Of a DNA stretch of 64,000 nt, positions 1 through 11,404 are shown one piece after another. A program made the translations under genes and the position numbers. Every line of letters begins with the position of its first letter. The first letter of the stretch is position 1. Source of the DNA: Chinchilla lanigera (lineage: Eukaryota > Chordata > Mammalia > Rodentia > Chinchillidae); assembly GCF_000276665.1 (NCBI RefSeq), contig NW_004955460.1, positions 5,247,049-5,311,048 of the forward strand. The letters are read 5' to 3'. Below the pieces are notes generated by a model. That model saw nothing but the letters and a program-made list of their open reading frames with translations. It was not told the origin of the DNA and searched no databases.

Positions 1-660
1 TGAGAGGGAGTTCGGCGTTGTGGGGATTGGTGTTGGCACAGCCTGCTCTGAGCAGACTAGGGACTTGTGGAATCCACAGACTTCTCACCTCCACACACAA
101 GGGGACTCCGCAGGTCTAGGCGCCACCATTGGTCCAGAGCAGAAGGTCGTGTTAGGTTTAACCTCTGTCATGCGCGTCTGGTGCCACAGAGATCAGTGAT
201 TGTGTTCACCTGCAGAAGACCACAGGGAAACCTGAAAATATGGCAGACTGACACATAGGCAACACTCTCTTCAAATGGAGTAAATGATCTCCATAAAATA
301 GCAGTAATAGGGGAAAGGATCTCCCTTAAATTTCTAACAAGAAATAAGATAACAAAAGATGTGCCTCTTACTCCAGCAAATGGACTGATGGTTGTGGTAT
401 CATATAGATCTGGGCAAAGCCCTGTGTTTTGTTGACCGATATGAAGTTGCAGAGATAACTAATCTGGGAGAAGTGTCTGAGATGCCATCGCCCTGTGGAC
501 TCCCCAGGAGCCCCCTCCCCATCCTTTGCTGGTACTTGCTGAGTTTCCCTCAGCTGAAGGTCTCCTCAGCTTTCTTCCTGGGCTCTCAGCCAGGGCAGAT
601 GGGACTTTAAGACATCACATATTCACCAGCACTTCACTCGGGATGAACATTTGTGCCCCT
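1..660. repeat. Duplicated block X, copy 1
   Basis: This stretch is paralogous to about 6810-7445. Shared landmarks in the same order include cacctgcagaagaccacagg (203 and 7011), the ctgggc/actcagcc tract followed by gggactttan (about 580-610 and 7370-7400), and caccag/catcagc.cttcact. The two copies are strongly diverged, so the duplication is old. The pair brackets the subgroup-I V gene at 4.6-5.1 kb. I did not recognise a known repeat family or a V, J or C exon in it; short open frames here look like chance. It may be the 3' end of a larger block that begins left of the window. Confidence 0.6.
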
Positions 661-859
661 ATGGATAAAATTGACTGAAGGATTTTTTTTTTTTTTTTCC
701 AGAAAATATGGCCTTAGTGTTGACATTTTTGTTCCAGTTAATCTTGGCAGATACAGCATGTCCACCGGCTTCACCTGAGGCCCAGCAGGGCTGTGGGCTG
801 GATGAGGTTGTTTCAGGTAGGTAAGGGAGGGGTCAGAGGTGTCTTATGGGATGTAAGTG

Positions 860-1570
860 CTTATTGTCTTGGCTCCAGTGAATTGTTAGGCTCTCAGGAC
901 AGGACTTGTGCCTAGGACAAAAGAAAGCTCAATCCACTCGCAGGCCTTGATCACTTTGTGCTTGCAGAGTTCAGAAAAAAAATCCAAAAACCATTCATGA
1001 GAGGTTCAGACAATTTAAAGGAAAGACAATATCTGCTTAATCAAGCTATAGAGCAAACAAAGGCAATGTCACTCACCATCACAGACACAATAATTTTATG
1101 TTTCTTTTGTAATTGATAGCTGGAAAATAGACAACTTTCGAGGAATGCTGAAACAGAATATTACCAGTAAAACTGCAAAATTCCTTTTCCATCTACTTTC
1201 AAACAAGGTGGAAATGCATCGGCGAAATCTGACTACAGAAAATTTTCTCCTGCTGACATCTGTTTTACCATTCACTTCGTTCCATGTAGCAGCCGTGTAA
1301 CCGTGCACCTAGTAAAGACCCTGACATATCTGCAGTACATTATAATGAATACACTTGGGGATTCTTGGGGTTCTTTTGTTCAATGCCGATATAGATCACT
1401 AATTGCAAAGTGCAGCTCCTTTGATATCTGTGATCATGGGCGTTAAATGCCAATGGGTCCAGTCCCTCAGGGCTTCAGCTCAAAGCTTTGAGTGACACCA
1501 CCTCTCAGTGTCCAGTCTTGAAGCTCGTACTGTTGTATCCCAGGTTCTGAGTGTTTCGTAGTAATTGTAC
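860..1570 (+). repeat. Block paralogous to the 3' flank of the TRGV11-like gene
   Basis: Collinear similarity to about 57205-58030, which lies 0.6-1.4 kb downstream of the V gene at 56.2 kb. Shared signposts: cttgg-tcc...tag-gctc, tcca-tcgcaggc-ttga, cttgtgctt-aga-tt.aaaaaaatc, tactttcaaa-aggtggaaat, and ggttctttggttcaa-type sequence near 1365/57695. This means a V11-type V gene flank sits to the left of the subgroup-I V here, whereas the other copy has it to the right. It marks an old rearranged tandem duplication of the locus. No coding feature seen in 860-1570 itself. Confidence 0.55.
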
Positions 1571-1880
1571 TCTATGCCACCTTTGATGGGTAGGCAGCTT
1601 TTTTTCTTGTAGTTTGTATTTTTTAATTTTTCAAACTGGGTTTCTGTTTCAATTTCTATTTGTTTATACAATGGAAACCTGTACATACATGCAAAGACAA
1701 AATTATAAGACTGGAGGCTTGGAGAGATTTTTACTCCGTTCTTTATTATTTCTCATCCACACTAACTAAATTGTAATTAGTTATATTTAATATTTTTACC
1801 CTGCTTCACTTCTTGAAAACACGTTATTCAATTTAGTAGTAATAAATCTTTCCCCTACCACATATGGAGAATATATTACA

Positions 1881-1977
1881 CTTATTTATTTATTTATTTT
1901 TTCGGTACCAGGAATCAAACTCACAACGTTGCACTTGCCAGACAGGCACTGTGCCACTGAGCTAAATCCCCAGCCCC
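1881..1977 (-). mobile_element. ID-type tRNA-Ala-derived SINE, minus strand
   Basis: Poly(T)-rich leader, then cggtaccaggaatcaaactc and the tRNA-like body ending gctgagctaaatccccagcc. This is the reverse complement of a ggggctggggatttagctca head. A-box and B-box remnants are visible. Same family as the copies at 13.2, 26.2, 30.9, 54.3, 57.8 and 63.3 kb. Confidence 0.9.
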
Positions 1978-2269
1978 TATATATATTCATTTAAATTTAT
2001 TACTTGTAATTTGTGATCTGAAGCATTCAGTTTTGTAAATTTTAATCATTCTTTTATTTTCTAGCAACTTAGATTTCATGCTTTAATTAAAATAGTGCAC
2101 ACACCTCAAGATTTTAAATACAGAAACTCAAACAATTAATGCTTTTCTTGTTTTTATTTGTTTATTATTTAGGGTGTGTGTCATGGATCCATTTGAAATG
2201 TGTATACAACAGTTACTGTACTAGTAGTAATAATAGTGAAGAGTGATAAATACAGGTCCTCTTTTCCTG

Positions 2270-2435
2270 GTAGTTACTGTGCTGAGTACTCTAGGTATAT
2301 TATCTCATTTAATCTTTACAAATACCGCTAGAAGGTTCAAGTACCACTGAGCTTAGCAGATGAGAAATTGAGGTTGATGGGATAAACTGACTTTGCCAAG
2401 GTTATAAAATATGAAGTGGTGGAGAGTCTCACCCA
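2270..2435 (+). mobile_element. MIR SINE remnant
   Basis: Ancient mammalian MIR core: ctgtgctgagtactctaggt, tatctcatttaatctttaca, then cagatgagaaattgaggt and gactttgccaaggttataaa. The same copy is present at 44770-44930, as expected for a shared ancestral insertion in the duplicated V unit. Confidence 0.75.
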
Positions 2436-3599
2436 GCGCGGTGATCTTAAGATGAGGTGTGGTCATTCAACTTGCATTTTCTTGCCTACAATGAGGGCTA
2501 ATGTAATTTCACAAATGTGACCGTCATTTATTTATACACCTGTTGAATGAACACTCCATTTATATTCACTATTCATTTTTCTACTGGGATATTCATTTTT
2601 ATTAGTTTGTAAGTGGTCTGAAACATCACTTTAGAGATATTAATACAGCCAACATACAAAAAAAGACATTTCCTCATTATCTACTTTTTGTACCTTTTAA
2701 TGACTAGAAATTTGCATGTTTTGCCTCATAAAACCTACCAATTTTTCCCTATAGCCCCTGCTCTTGATGGTCTATCCCACCTGTAATTTGCACTCAATTT
2801 GTGAATGACCAACTTGAATCCTTTGTGCTTACAGTTTGATTACATCTAAGTGCTATCTGCAAGGGGTGAAGTATAGATTCAAGCATATTTGTTCAAATAT
2901 GGGCAGCCAGTTGCCAGAGGAGAAGTTACTGAATGCTTCACCGAGCCTGGCTGCTCTGAATGTAGAGCTTCATCATATGTTAAATTCTTACACACTTACT
3001 GATCTTTCTGGATTTTCCTGTGTCCCTCAGATCTTTCTCCTCCAGCACCAGTCAGTGTTGGCTTCTTTTCAGTGCTTAGCTTTCATACTCTGGTAGAAGT
3101 AGCTTCTTGTTTGACACTTGGGTTGTTTAAATGTTTTTGACATTTTGTTTTCTCACACTCTAGCGTGACAGCAGTACTCTCCTCCCTCACTCTCAAACCA
3201 TGAGCCTCTCTCCCAGGCAGGACTTTCCTGGCTCCATGTAGCAGTGCACGAGGACCTGTGATACCATCCTGCAACTGCCTTGGGCTCTGCTCTCTGACTG
3301 CTCCTGCCTTAGCCCCCGGTCCCTGTGTGCATGGTCCCTGAGGGCAGAGGATGAACAGCCGGAGTTCCTTACCTGTCTGCCTTCCCAGAGGTCACCACAG
3401 CAAGAGATGAATTATCCTAGTGAGGCCAAAACCATGACTGTCAGGGACAGTTTTTCCACATTCCATTAAGGATAGTTTAAGTATACATTTTAAATTATGA
3501 ATAAATGTGGTGGGAAAAAAATCTGGATAATCACCTTTAAGTGCTATCATTTTTTTGTTATACTAATTTGATCATTTGTCTTTCCATCAATGAATCCAA

Positions 3600-3840
3600 G
3601 TGAAATGAGGAAGTCAGTTTCAGGGGGTACAGAGTAATGGGGGATAGAAGTGATCGAAACTAGTCTATGCACTGACCCCCTCACCAAATTTGAAACCAGG
3701 GAGGAATGTTAGAATAGAGGGTAGTGCAAGGGGTGAAAACGATGGAAATATTTAATATATACATATGATACTGTCAAAATGAAATCCACTAATCTCTATA
3801 ACCAGGATGCACTAATAAAAAGATGTGGAAAAATAAATAC
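3600..3840 (+). mobile_element. LINE-1 3' end fragment
   Basis: G-rich L1 3' UTR sequence (tttcagggggtacagagtaa, aatgggggatagaagtg), then tactgtcaaaatgaaatcca, taaccaggatgcactaataa and an A-rich tail. Absent from the paralogous V unit at 46.2 kb, so it inserted after the unit duplicated. Confidence 0.7.
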
Positions 3841-4359
3841 AGCATGCATATGTCAATTTGTATTTGGGAAAAACATTAAGTATGTGGAGAATATTTCTTG
3901 GAGTGGCATACTGTAGTTTTTTAAAACTAAATCTTGCTAGACTATGTGAGGGTCGTTTTGACTTGATGAAGAAAACTCTCCTAAAAAATTGATTCAGGCA
4001 TGTTCGCATATGTCAGTTTCCGTTTGGCCAGTGTCACACGTAGCCAACATCACTGATCCTATTTCTCTTAGTAAACTGGAGTCAGGGATTAGCAGAGTAG
4101 CTGTTTGAGAGTGCCCAAGTTTATACACAGATATAAGTTACAGTGTTTCAGATCAATGATGAAGAGCTTTCATCTCGGGACAAGAACATGGTGGAAGAAT
4201 TAACAGAGAGAGACTGAACTCAGGGAAGTCACTGCTCCCACAAGGGACAGGCTTGTGCTATGCAGGTTCGGTATCCCTCCACATTCACACCTAGCCAGTC
4301 TCAGTCAAGAGTGCTCAGTTCCGGCTTCTCTTCCTTTGGTGAGGACTTGCGCCCGGCGG

Positions 4360-4379
4360 CCGCAGGGGGGCGCTGCAGG
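4360..4379 (+). promoter_or_regulatory. CTCF-like motif upstream of the V gene, rightward
   Basis: The sequence ccgcaggggggcgctgcagg fits the CTCF core CCGCGNGGNGGCAG with few mismatches, on the plus strand. It lies about 230 bp 5' of the V leader ATG inside a short CpG-rich patch. The paralogous position in copy B (46797) carries an even better match. Motif reading only; no occupancy data. Confidence 0.5.
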
Positions 4380-4604
4380 AGCGCGCAGAGGCAGGGAACC
4401 AGGGGCTCCTTCCAGGTACCGCCCCTTCTGGTCAGCAGCTGGGGTGTCTTAGAGCCACAGCTACTTCTGCCTCTCATTCAGTCAAGACCAGCGCCAACTC
4501 ACTCTTGTAGAGAACCCTTCATGTGGAGTAGGGTTTGAGTTTGGAGAGGCCTTTCAGTTCTTCTCATCTGGTTCCTCTCCTTGTAAGGCTCAGGAGAAGC
4601 AGCC

Positions 4605-5054
4605 ATGCTGTGGGCTGTGGCCCTGCTTCTAGCTTTCCTGCCTCCGGGTAAGTGTGCAGCATAGCAGCTTTTGAGCTATTTTTTCCGCAGCCAAGTCAAA
4701 GAATGCCATTAATTCTTCTTCATTATTTTGTGATGTTTCCCCAGCAGGCAGTCAAACATCTTCCAACATGGATGAGGGAATGACGGTAATGACCAGGCCA
4801 CGTGGATCGTATGTGGAAATCACTTGCACTATCCATACACAAAGCAACTACATCCACTGGTACCAGTTTCAAGAGGGGAGGGCCCCACGACGCCTTCTCT
4901 ATTACGACTTCTCCAAATCCAAAGCTATGTTGGATTCAGGAGTTAGGTCAGGGAAATACGATGCTTATGTGGGCACAGGAAGGACAAGTAAATTCGTAGT
5001 ACGCAACGTGGAAGAAAGTGACTCTGGGGTGTATTACTGTGCAGTCTGGACCGG
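4605..5054 (+). CDS. TRGV: TRGV gene, human subgroup-I type, apparently functional
   Basis: Germline variable segment of the TCR gamma chain; it supplies the V domain after joining to a J. L-PART1 is 4605-4647 (MLWAVALLLAFLPP, 43 nt, phase 1) with a consensus gtaagt donor. The V-exon starts at 4745 (or 4748: the acceptor reads ccagcag, a tandem AG) and runs to 5054. It starts with SQTSSNMDEG, has the first Cys in EITC, the core Trp in IHWYQ, LLYYD in FR2/CDR2, the SGVYYC motif with the second Cys at 5038-5040, and a germline CDR3 start AVWT. Length and phase are normal and there is no stop. A 23-RSS follows directly. Leader and framework resemble human TRGV1-8. It is the only intact V upstream of the J at 26.6 kb. 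I cannot assign a gene number. Confidence 0.95.
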
Positions 5055-5093
5055 CACAGTGCTCCACACCTGTGCTATGCTACAATGAAAAGT
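5055..5093 (+). promoter_or_regulatory. V 23-bp-spacer recombination signal
   Basis: Perfect heptamer cacagtg (5055-5061), exactly 23 bp of spacer (5062-5084), and nonamer atgaaaagt (5085-5093). The nonamer keeps the central A-tract but matches ACAAAAACC at only 5 of 9 positions, so RAG binding may be weak. Confidence 0.85.
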
Positions 5094-6389
5094 TTGCTTG
5101 TGGCTGCTCCTGGTACACAGGATAGAACAGCCCCCCACTTCCGGCCTCGACTTTTACTATGGTGTGACCGGCTTCCACTTGATGATTGCACTGAGTACCC
5201 TTTGTCAGAAGTGCAGTGTTTTTGTTATAATAACTTTAAAATGATTCTTATAAGCGATGAATTTTTGAGAAACAATTTTATTCCACATTATTATGCAGGT
5301 ACAGACTGAGGGTAAAAAAAGATTGTATCTACCAATGATGCATAAATATCTATCAAGGGCCTTACTCTTTCAGATCTTTCACTCTTCCTGGTCACTAACG
5401 GTGGTCATGTCGTGCACACCCAGTTTATTCCATATGTTTGAAGTGAGGACGTCAGCTTATGCTCCTTCTCAGATCTCAGGACAGGTAGCAGGCTGCTGTT
5501 CCAGGCCAGAGGCAGCTCCTACAGACCCAGGGTCATGTACCAGGTTCTACCTTCCAGATCTCCACTCAGGGTCTGCCAGATCCAGCTCTGCCCTCTCCGC
5601 CCTCTCCACCCTCTGCGTGGCCACCCCAGGGGCTGACATCTGGGTGCCCTGGAGCAGTTTCCCCTAGGGAAGGTGCAGGAGGACACGAGGTGAATCATAC
5701 TTCGCCCTCACCCAAACTTTATGTCTCTTTTACAGACCAGGAGGGTCTGGATGCAAATCCTCCAAATGTCTCCTGAGGGCTGAAAAGTCAGGACCATCTA
5801 CTATTGAGTGTGTGTGAACCAAGAATTTCCCCTCATATTGTTTTAAGTTTGTCTAATCTAGACTAATATGATTTACAGTACCATGGGGAGAAGACCAGAA
5901 ACACACTGACTTTGAGAAGGAAGTGAAGGATGGTGGAACAAATGTCACTGAAAAGAGCGTGTGGCTTGATATGTGGGTAGATTTCATTACAATTTATGGC
6001 TTGTGGTTGGCTGCAGTTATGAAATCTCTAATGAGGGATTACTGAATAACAAGGCTACAATAACAACGGGGAGAAACAGTTGGGAATGCTCACAACACAA
6101 AATGCAATTCATTTCCTTGACACATCAGGTGCTTATGGGTTTCCGTGTCCCCAAGTAATATTTTTCCTACTGCTGAGCACCTGAAAAGTAGAAGAAAATA
6201 GGAAGCAAAAAAATCCACCCATCTCCCCACCAATTGATGGCTCACAATCTACTCAGCCAATTTTCCCATCTAGGGCTGCAGATCTGACATAGCAGTCACT
6301 TTGTAAACATCACCACAACAGGGTCCAGACAGTGTAAGTGACAGTGCCAGAGTAAACTCTCACTAAAACATTATTTTAGCTTTTTATTT
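5094..6389. other. No gene recognised downstream of the V
   Basis: No RNA gene, exon or clear repeat seen. A GC- and CT-rich patch at about 5470-5720 contains cctctccgccctctccaccc. It is not present downstream of the broken V copy at 47 kb. Confidence 0.5.
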
Positions 6390-6600
6390 TTCTTTTCTTG
6401 CCATCTTGGGAATTTAACCTGGAGCCTTCACACTGAGCTCTAGTCCAACCCCTTTATTATTACTTTTTAAATTTTGATATAGGGTCTCAGTAAGACACGA
6501 TGTTGCCCTAGATAGTCTTGAACTTGCCATCCTCTTGCTTCAGATCCCCTAGAATGCTAGGATTAAGGTATGTGCCCCCCTCACCAGCCATATTGAGGCT
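6390..6600 (-). mobile_element. B4-like SINE (ID + B1 fusion), old
   Basis: Minus-strand ID-like arm (gggaatttaacctggagcct, cactgagctctagtccaacc), an A/T linker, then a B1-like arm (tagggtctcagtaagacacg, gatagtcttgaacttgccat, gaatgctaggattaaggtat). Diverged. Confidence 0.65.
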
Positions 6601-6809
6601 TCTTGTGCATACTGGGTTGTCCCAGCTTTGGATTTGGAGAAGTCGTAATAGAGAAGGCGTCGTGGGGCCCTCCCCTCTTGAAACTGGTACCAGTGGATGT
6701 AGTTGCTTGCCTTTCAGGACTCTGGCTGGTCCTCTCTTTTGCTGTCTTCCTCTACATGTCTGAACTGTTCCCAAACTCCATCTTGATCCCTTGTGCTTCA
6801 GCCTGGGAA

Positions 6810-7445
6810 GAAGTCTGGTGCGGTGGTGGTTGGTATCGGCAGAGCCAGCCCTATGGAGGCAAGCGACTTGCAGAGTCCACACATTTCCGCTCCACACCTA
6901 AAGGGACTCCAGAGGCCACGCAGCTACTATGAGTCCACTGTGAGATGGGTCGCTGAGAGTTTTGACCCGTGTCATGCAGGTCTGGTGGCACAGAGACCAG
7001 TGATGGCATTCACCTGCAGAAGACCACAGGGCACAGGAAATCATGGCAGACTGGCATCCCAAGACAACTCTCCCCTGAAATCTACTGAATAATCTTCATG
7101 AAGTGATAATAATAAAAGAGTCCTCCTAGAGATTCTAAGAACAAATAAGATAGCAATTATGTAGCTTTTACTTTGGCAAATGAACTGTGCACTGTGGGGT
7201 CGTACAGTGATGGGCACAGCTCTGCGTGTTGCTCACTTTCAGAAAGGACTGATCTGGGCACAGGGCCCTATGATCGCGTCTCTCTTCAGACACCCCCAGA
7301 AGACCCCTCTGTATCATGGTCTGGCATCTCCTGAGGTTCCCACAGCTGAAAGCCTCCGCAGCCTTTTTCCTGGGCACTCAGCCTGGCCAGACGGGACTTT
7401 ATGACTACGAATACTCATCAGCTCTTCACTCTGAGAATCAGAATG
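6810..7445. repeat. Duplicated block X, copy 2
   Basis: Paralogue of 1-660, described there. The run tggtatcggcagag near 6831 resembles a V FR2 (WYRQ), but neither a first nor a second Cys framework can be placed around it, and copy 1 lacks it, so it is not called a V remnant. Identity of the block is unknown. Confidence 0.6.
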
Positions 7446-7639
7446 TTTTTCCTTATTTCTCAGATTGATTAAAGCTTTTATTTCAAAATGCACGCTTTAT
7501 TTCCTGATAATTTTGATTTTGTTGTAAATATACGTACCGGTTTGTTATGAATTTAACTGGAGATTCCTGGAGAAGTAACTGGATCTTGGAGAAAGTACAG
7601 TCCTTAGTGGACTCATGCGCTGATATTCATAGCTGAATG

Positions 7640-7915
7640 TGCTTTTAGGATGTGGAGCCCAGGTAGAGAAGGTAAATCACTGGGTCCTGCCTTCCTTTGG
7701 AGGGTGTGTCTCTCACTGCCACTCTTCCCTATGCTTTGATTCCGGGCCACTATAAAGTAAGCAGCTTTGATGCTTTACTGTGTGATTCTGCCATGATGTT
7801 CCTGGACTGGATCCAGCTAACCCTAGACTGAAATGATCAGCCAAATAAATCATTTCTTCTCTTAAGTTGTATCTTACGAGAAGAAGGTCTTTTCTCTCAC
7901 TAACAGGAAATTTCA
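7640..7915 (+). mobile_element. MaLR-type LTR remnant
   Basis: LTR-like arrangement: ggatgtggagcccaggta, then ctctcactgccactcttccc, ttctgccatgatgttcctgg, cagccaaataaatcatttct (polyadenylation region) and ttgtatcttacgagaagaag. This matches the layout of the ERVL-MaLR LTRs at 12.0, 58.2 and 59.9 kb. Diverged, and boundaries are approximate. Confidence 0.55.
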
Positions 7916-9734
7916 TCAACACAGTATTATTTCATTTTTAGTTTTAGTTAGGTTAAATATGAAGAGAAAGTATTACTTCAGTAGCAGAAAAAGAACATCC
8001 ATTTCCACTTATGTGTATCTGGAAAGAATTTTTCACACATACTCAGGTACTGACAAACTCCAAATCAGGGTTTTGAGGCTCTGATATTTATTCTAATAAA
8101 AACAACAACAGAAATCTTTTTTTTAAAATGACTTACAGGGTAAGAACTGCAAAAATGAGCTACATAAAATTCTATGTCCTCTCCTTTGGTCCTAAAAGTA
8201 ATTGAGTAAAGGAAGACATAGTAACCACATAGTAGCCCTTGTATTCTATCAATTCACTAGAACAAGATAATAGGCACTTACATCCCAGCACATGTCTATG
8301 ACCTACCTCTTCCTCACATGAAGCTACATCATCCAGCCCTCAACCCTGATGGGCTTTAGCCCCAAGGCTCCTCCGGGTGACACCTCCCTATCACAGCAAA
8401 CAAGAAAGAGGGTCTGGTGGTTATCAACTGCACTACAAATACCCATTACTGCCCACAGATGCTTTACTTGGCTTCATTTCCTATTCACTTGGGTTCCAAT
8501 TTAGACATTAAATTCTTCACACTGTCTGACTATCTCAGAGAGAAGACAAGGTCACTGATTTAATTTCCTAGGGATTTCCAGTAATCATGAACCATCCAGG
8601 GCAAAACTGCTGGGTAGGACAAGATGGAATTCATATCAGTTTTGCTCCCACTCATATCACTTAGGTTATACTAGATATTCCATGATCTCCGCTTTTCAGG
8701 GGTCTTCATAAAGCTCTGCAAATAAATCAGTTTATAGAAAAAAAGAACTGATGCTGAGTGCCTGTTAAAAAGAAAAAAAAAAAAGGTTGATGTCACTTCA
8801 ATGGGACTTTTGTGCCATTTTGAGTACTGTTAGAGTTTGTTAACTTTTAAAAATGCATTGTGACATTTATGACCAGTTATCTGTGGTCCAGAGATACTGC
8901 TCAGCCCATCAAACTTGTCAGGACAGACTAAGCAGAGATCCTAAGCCAAAGCCAAAGTCACATTGAGCACCCCTTCTGGAAGAGAACCTTTCTAGACATT
9001 CTGTCCCAGGACCCTTTTCATTAGTGGAGAGGAATGTTTAAGATGACCACATAGGTCTTACCTGAGTGAGACCCTCAGTAGTGCCCCTCTGTTCTTGTGA
9101 AGGTGCTTCAGCATGAAATACCATGGATGAGCTGCACGGAGAGGGTTTAGCCTTAGCAGAGAAAGTGCTACACAAGACATAGATTTTACAGGTGAATAAA
9201 ATATAAAGACTACATATTTCCAAAAATAAACCCCAATATACATTTTGGTCACTTATTAAGTTTAGGATGACAGATAGAGTTGGAAGAGCAGAGTATTATA
9301 TGAATGCCCTTCCTGGTTCTGACACCACTGAGGGCCTCATCTCAGGAGGACAGAAACTACAATAGAAAAAAGATAGGGAAAAGAAAACCTAAAAGCAAGG
9401 GCTGATGAACCTCATGCATTAGTGTGTGCAAAGATGCAATGAAAATGTTGAAAAGTGATGAGCATTTTTATTGTCATCACTTTGTAGCTCAATTACTAAG
9501 ATTTTTCTCCAGTGAACACCTCTTCTCACAGGTACCACCTGTATGATATGGCATTAGCCATCTTTTTCCTCACTGCTCTTGTCTGTCATGAGGAAATTGT
9601 GATATCCACCCCCTCAGAAGTGGTAAGAAAGACAGTACCAGAAATCATCCATAACATTGGCAGAAGTCTACAGGAGAGATTAGATGTAACATTAATTATA
9701 GAAGCTTAATACCACAGGAATAATAAGCATTGCT
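7916..9734. other. No gene recognised
   Basis: AT-rich sequence without recognisable TRG segments. A short open frame at 9512-9709 has no leader, RSS or Ig motif and is treated as chance. Confidence 0.5.
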
Positions 9735-9895
9735 TTAAATCATGGGAGGCTGGAGGGAGAAGAAAGAAAGGGGATGAAAAAAGGAATTAAGATGTTTTAT
9801 GTGTTTGTACCAATTCCACGCAAGGAATGTAAACATTTTTTTTCTGCAAACATACTAATAAAGAAGTAAATAAAGTTTTTGAAAAATCCTGTTTT
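9735..9895 (+). mobile_element. LINE-1 3' end fragment
   Basis: Purine-rich 3' UTR (ggaggctggagggagaagaa) followed by ttttatgtgtttgtaccaat, atactaataaagaagtaaat and an A-rich end, typical of a short 5'-truncated L1. Confidence 0.5.
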
Positions 9896-11177
9896 TAAAA
9901 GAGTTTGTGAGTAAAATGCAAAGTTGTCTCATCTAGGACTCATCAGATCCTTGCGGAACAGTAATGAGGGATCCACAGAGAGACTCCCCACGGTTAGTCT
10001 CCATCAGCCTTTCAGACCTCAAACTGAAGGGTGAATGCAGGGAATGAGACACCTGATTCCTACTGCATTTGAAGGAGGAAATCCATACAGGCTAAGAAAA
10101 ACCGTGTCTTAGTGTTCTATCAACACAGATAGAAATACTCTACACATAATACAAAGAAAAGTTCGAGAAGCACATAACAACCTCTTTAAAACACAATGGA
10201 TACTTTTCTAATGAAAGGATAATAAAATTCCCAAATTTTTGAGAATTGTTTTCCTGAGGGAATAAATGGTTTTGAAATATTCTGTGCAGTTTTAATATTA
10301 TAAATGACATACTGGGATTGTATGATTGAAAATATTAACAAAGTTATTTTGTCTTGCTTGATAACAAGAGGAATAGTAAGACTTAATAGCATCGTTGAAT
10401 TCTCACAATATGTCACATATGAATGTCTGATGGTTTTATGCATTGCCCTTGTATCATATGATAATGTAAGTCTATTGATCTTGCAGTGTGTCATCATCGC
10501 TGAGTAGTGGATGAGAAAGATTACCTGGGAGAGGACATTTTAGTTCAGTCACCAGAAGGAACCAGAAGAGCTGCTACATCAGCACAAGAGAGCTTCAGGG
10601 AAACAGCAGCAAGCTGAAACTTCTACAATTATTTACTCAATCACATGAGAAAAAATTTGTACAAGCTTTTGCAACATATACAGGAATTTTTGTCAGGGGA
10701 CAGGGCCGGAATGGGATGGTTTGTTATGTGACACATGTCAAAATAGTTTAAATAATTGCATTGGGACGGGGGAGACACAGTGGCCAAATAAAACATCTCT
10801 GAGAACAAAGTACTTTTAATTCTGCTGACTGTTGTCCTGTAGATTCTGCTCTAAACTCTAACCATGCATCCCAGGAGTCCTGAACTGTTGTCTAGAAAGT
10901 CCCTTCCTTTTCTGCATTCACTTAAAACTCCTTTGGCCAGTGTCTTCCTACATATTAACACTTATAAAATGGTATATTCAATAAAGATATATGCATAGAA
11001 ATTGAACCCTAAGGAGCTTAAATAATGTAGCCAACATACCGTAGAATTATGTTGTATAGAAGGTTACATTTGTCTTTGGGTATTAAAACTAACATACACA
11101 GGGATCATTTAATGACCTGTACTACTTGTCAGATTAATGAATCAATCAAAAGAAGAAAGCATAAATTCAAATATGTA

Positions 11178-11256
11178 GGGCTAGGGATATAACTCAGTGG
11201 CACATCACCTGTCTGGAAAGCATGAGGTTGTGAGTTCAATTCTTGATAAAAAAAAA
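11178..11256 (+). mobile_element. ID-type SINE, plus strand
   Basis: gggctagggatataactcag, then cctgtctggaaagcatgagg, gtgagttcaattcttgat and an A tail. A perfect 11-bp target-site duplication tcaaatatgta flanks it (11167-11177 and 11257-11267). Confidence 0.9.
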
Positions 11257-11404
11257 TCAAATATGTAAGTCCCATTGAGATATATATCCATATATGTGGA
11301 ACTAATATTAAGGAAATGTGTTCCCTTTTTTTATTACTAAGTAAAATGTTCATAGAAACTGTTCCTTACAATGTACTTGGAGATCTGTATGCATATTCAT
11401 GATT

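Larger units (their letters stand above)
2205..4865 (+). repeat. Subgroup-I V unit, copy A (paralogue at 44.7-47.3 kb)
   Basis: About 2.6 kb collinear with 44703-47292, offset near 42.5 kb. Matching landmarks are a MIR remnant (2270/44770), the caccagtc...ccttgagcct/ccatgagcct tract (about 3185/45860), the stretch ending in gtttgctcag/ctgtctttccatcagtnaat (3570/46240), cacaagg-acng (4240/46680), the CTCF-like motif, and the V leader and 5' V-exon. Copy A carries an extra L1 3' end (3.6-3.84 kb); copy B carries a B1 (45.1 kb). These indels postdate the duplication. Confidence 0.8.

Noticed and set aside
6828..6870. V-like FR2 reading (GWYRQSQPYGG) in block X copy 2
   Set aside because: No first or second Cys, no leader, no RSS around it, and the paralogous block at 1-660 does not share it.
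9512..9709. Short open frame after a caggtacc sequence as a possible V leader
   Set aside because: No L-PART1/V-exon structure, no LEQP or Cys framework, no RSS; a few hundred bases from an L1 end.
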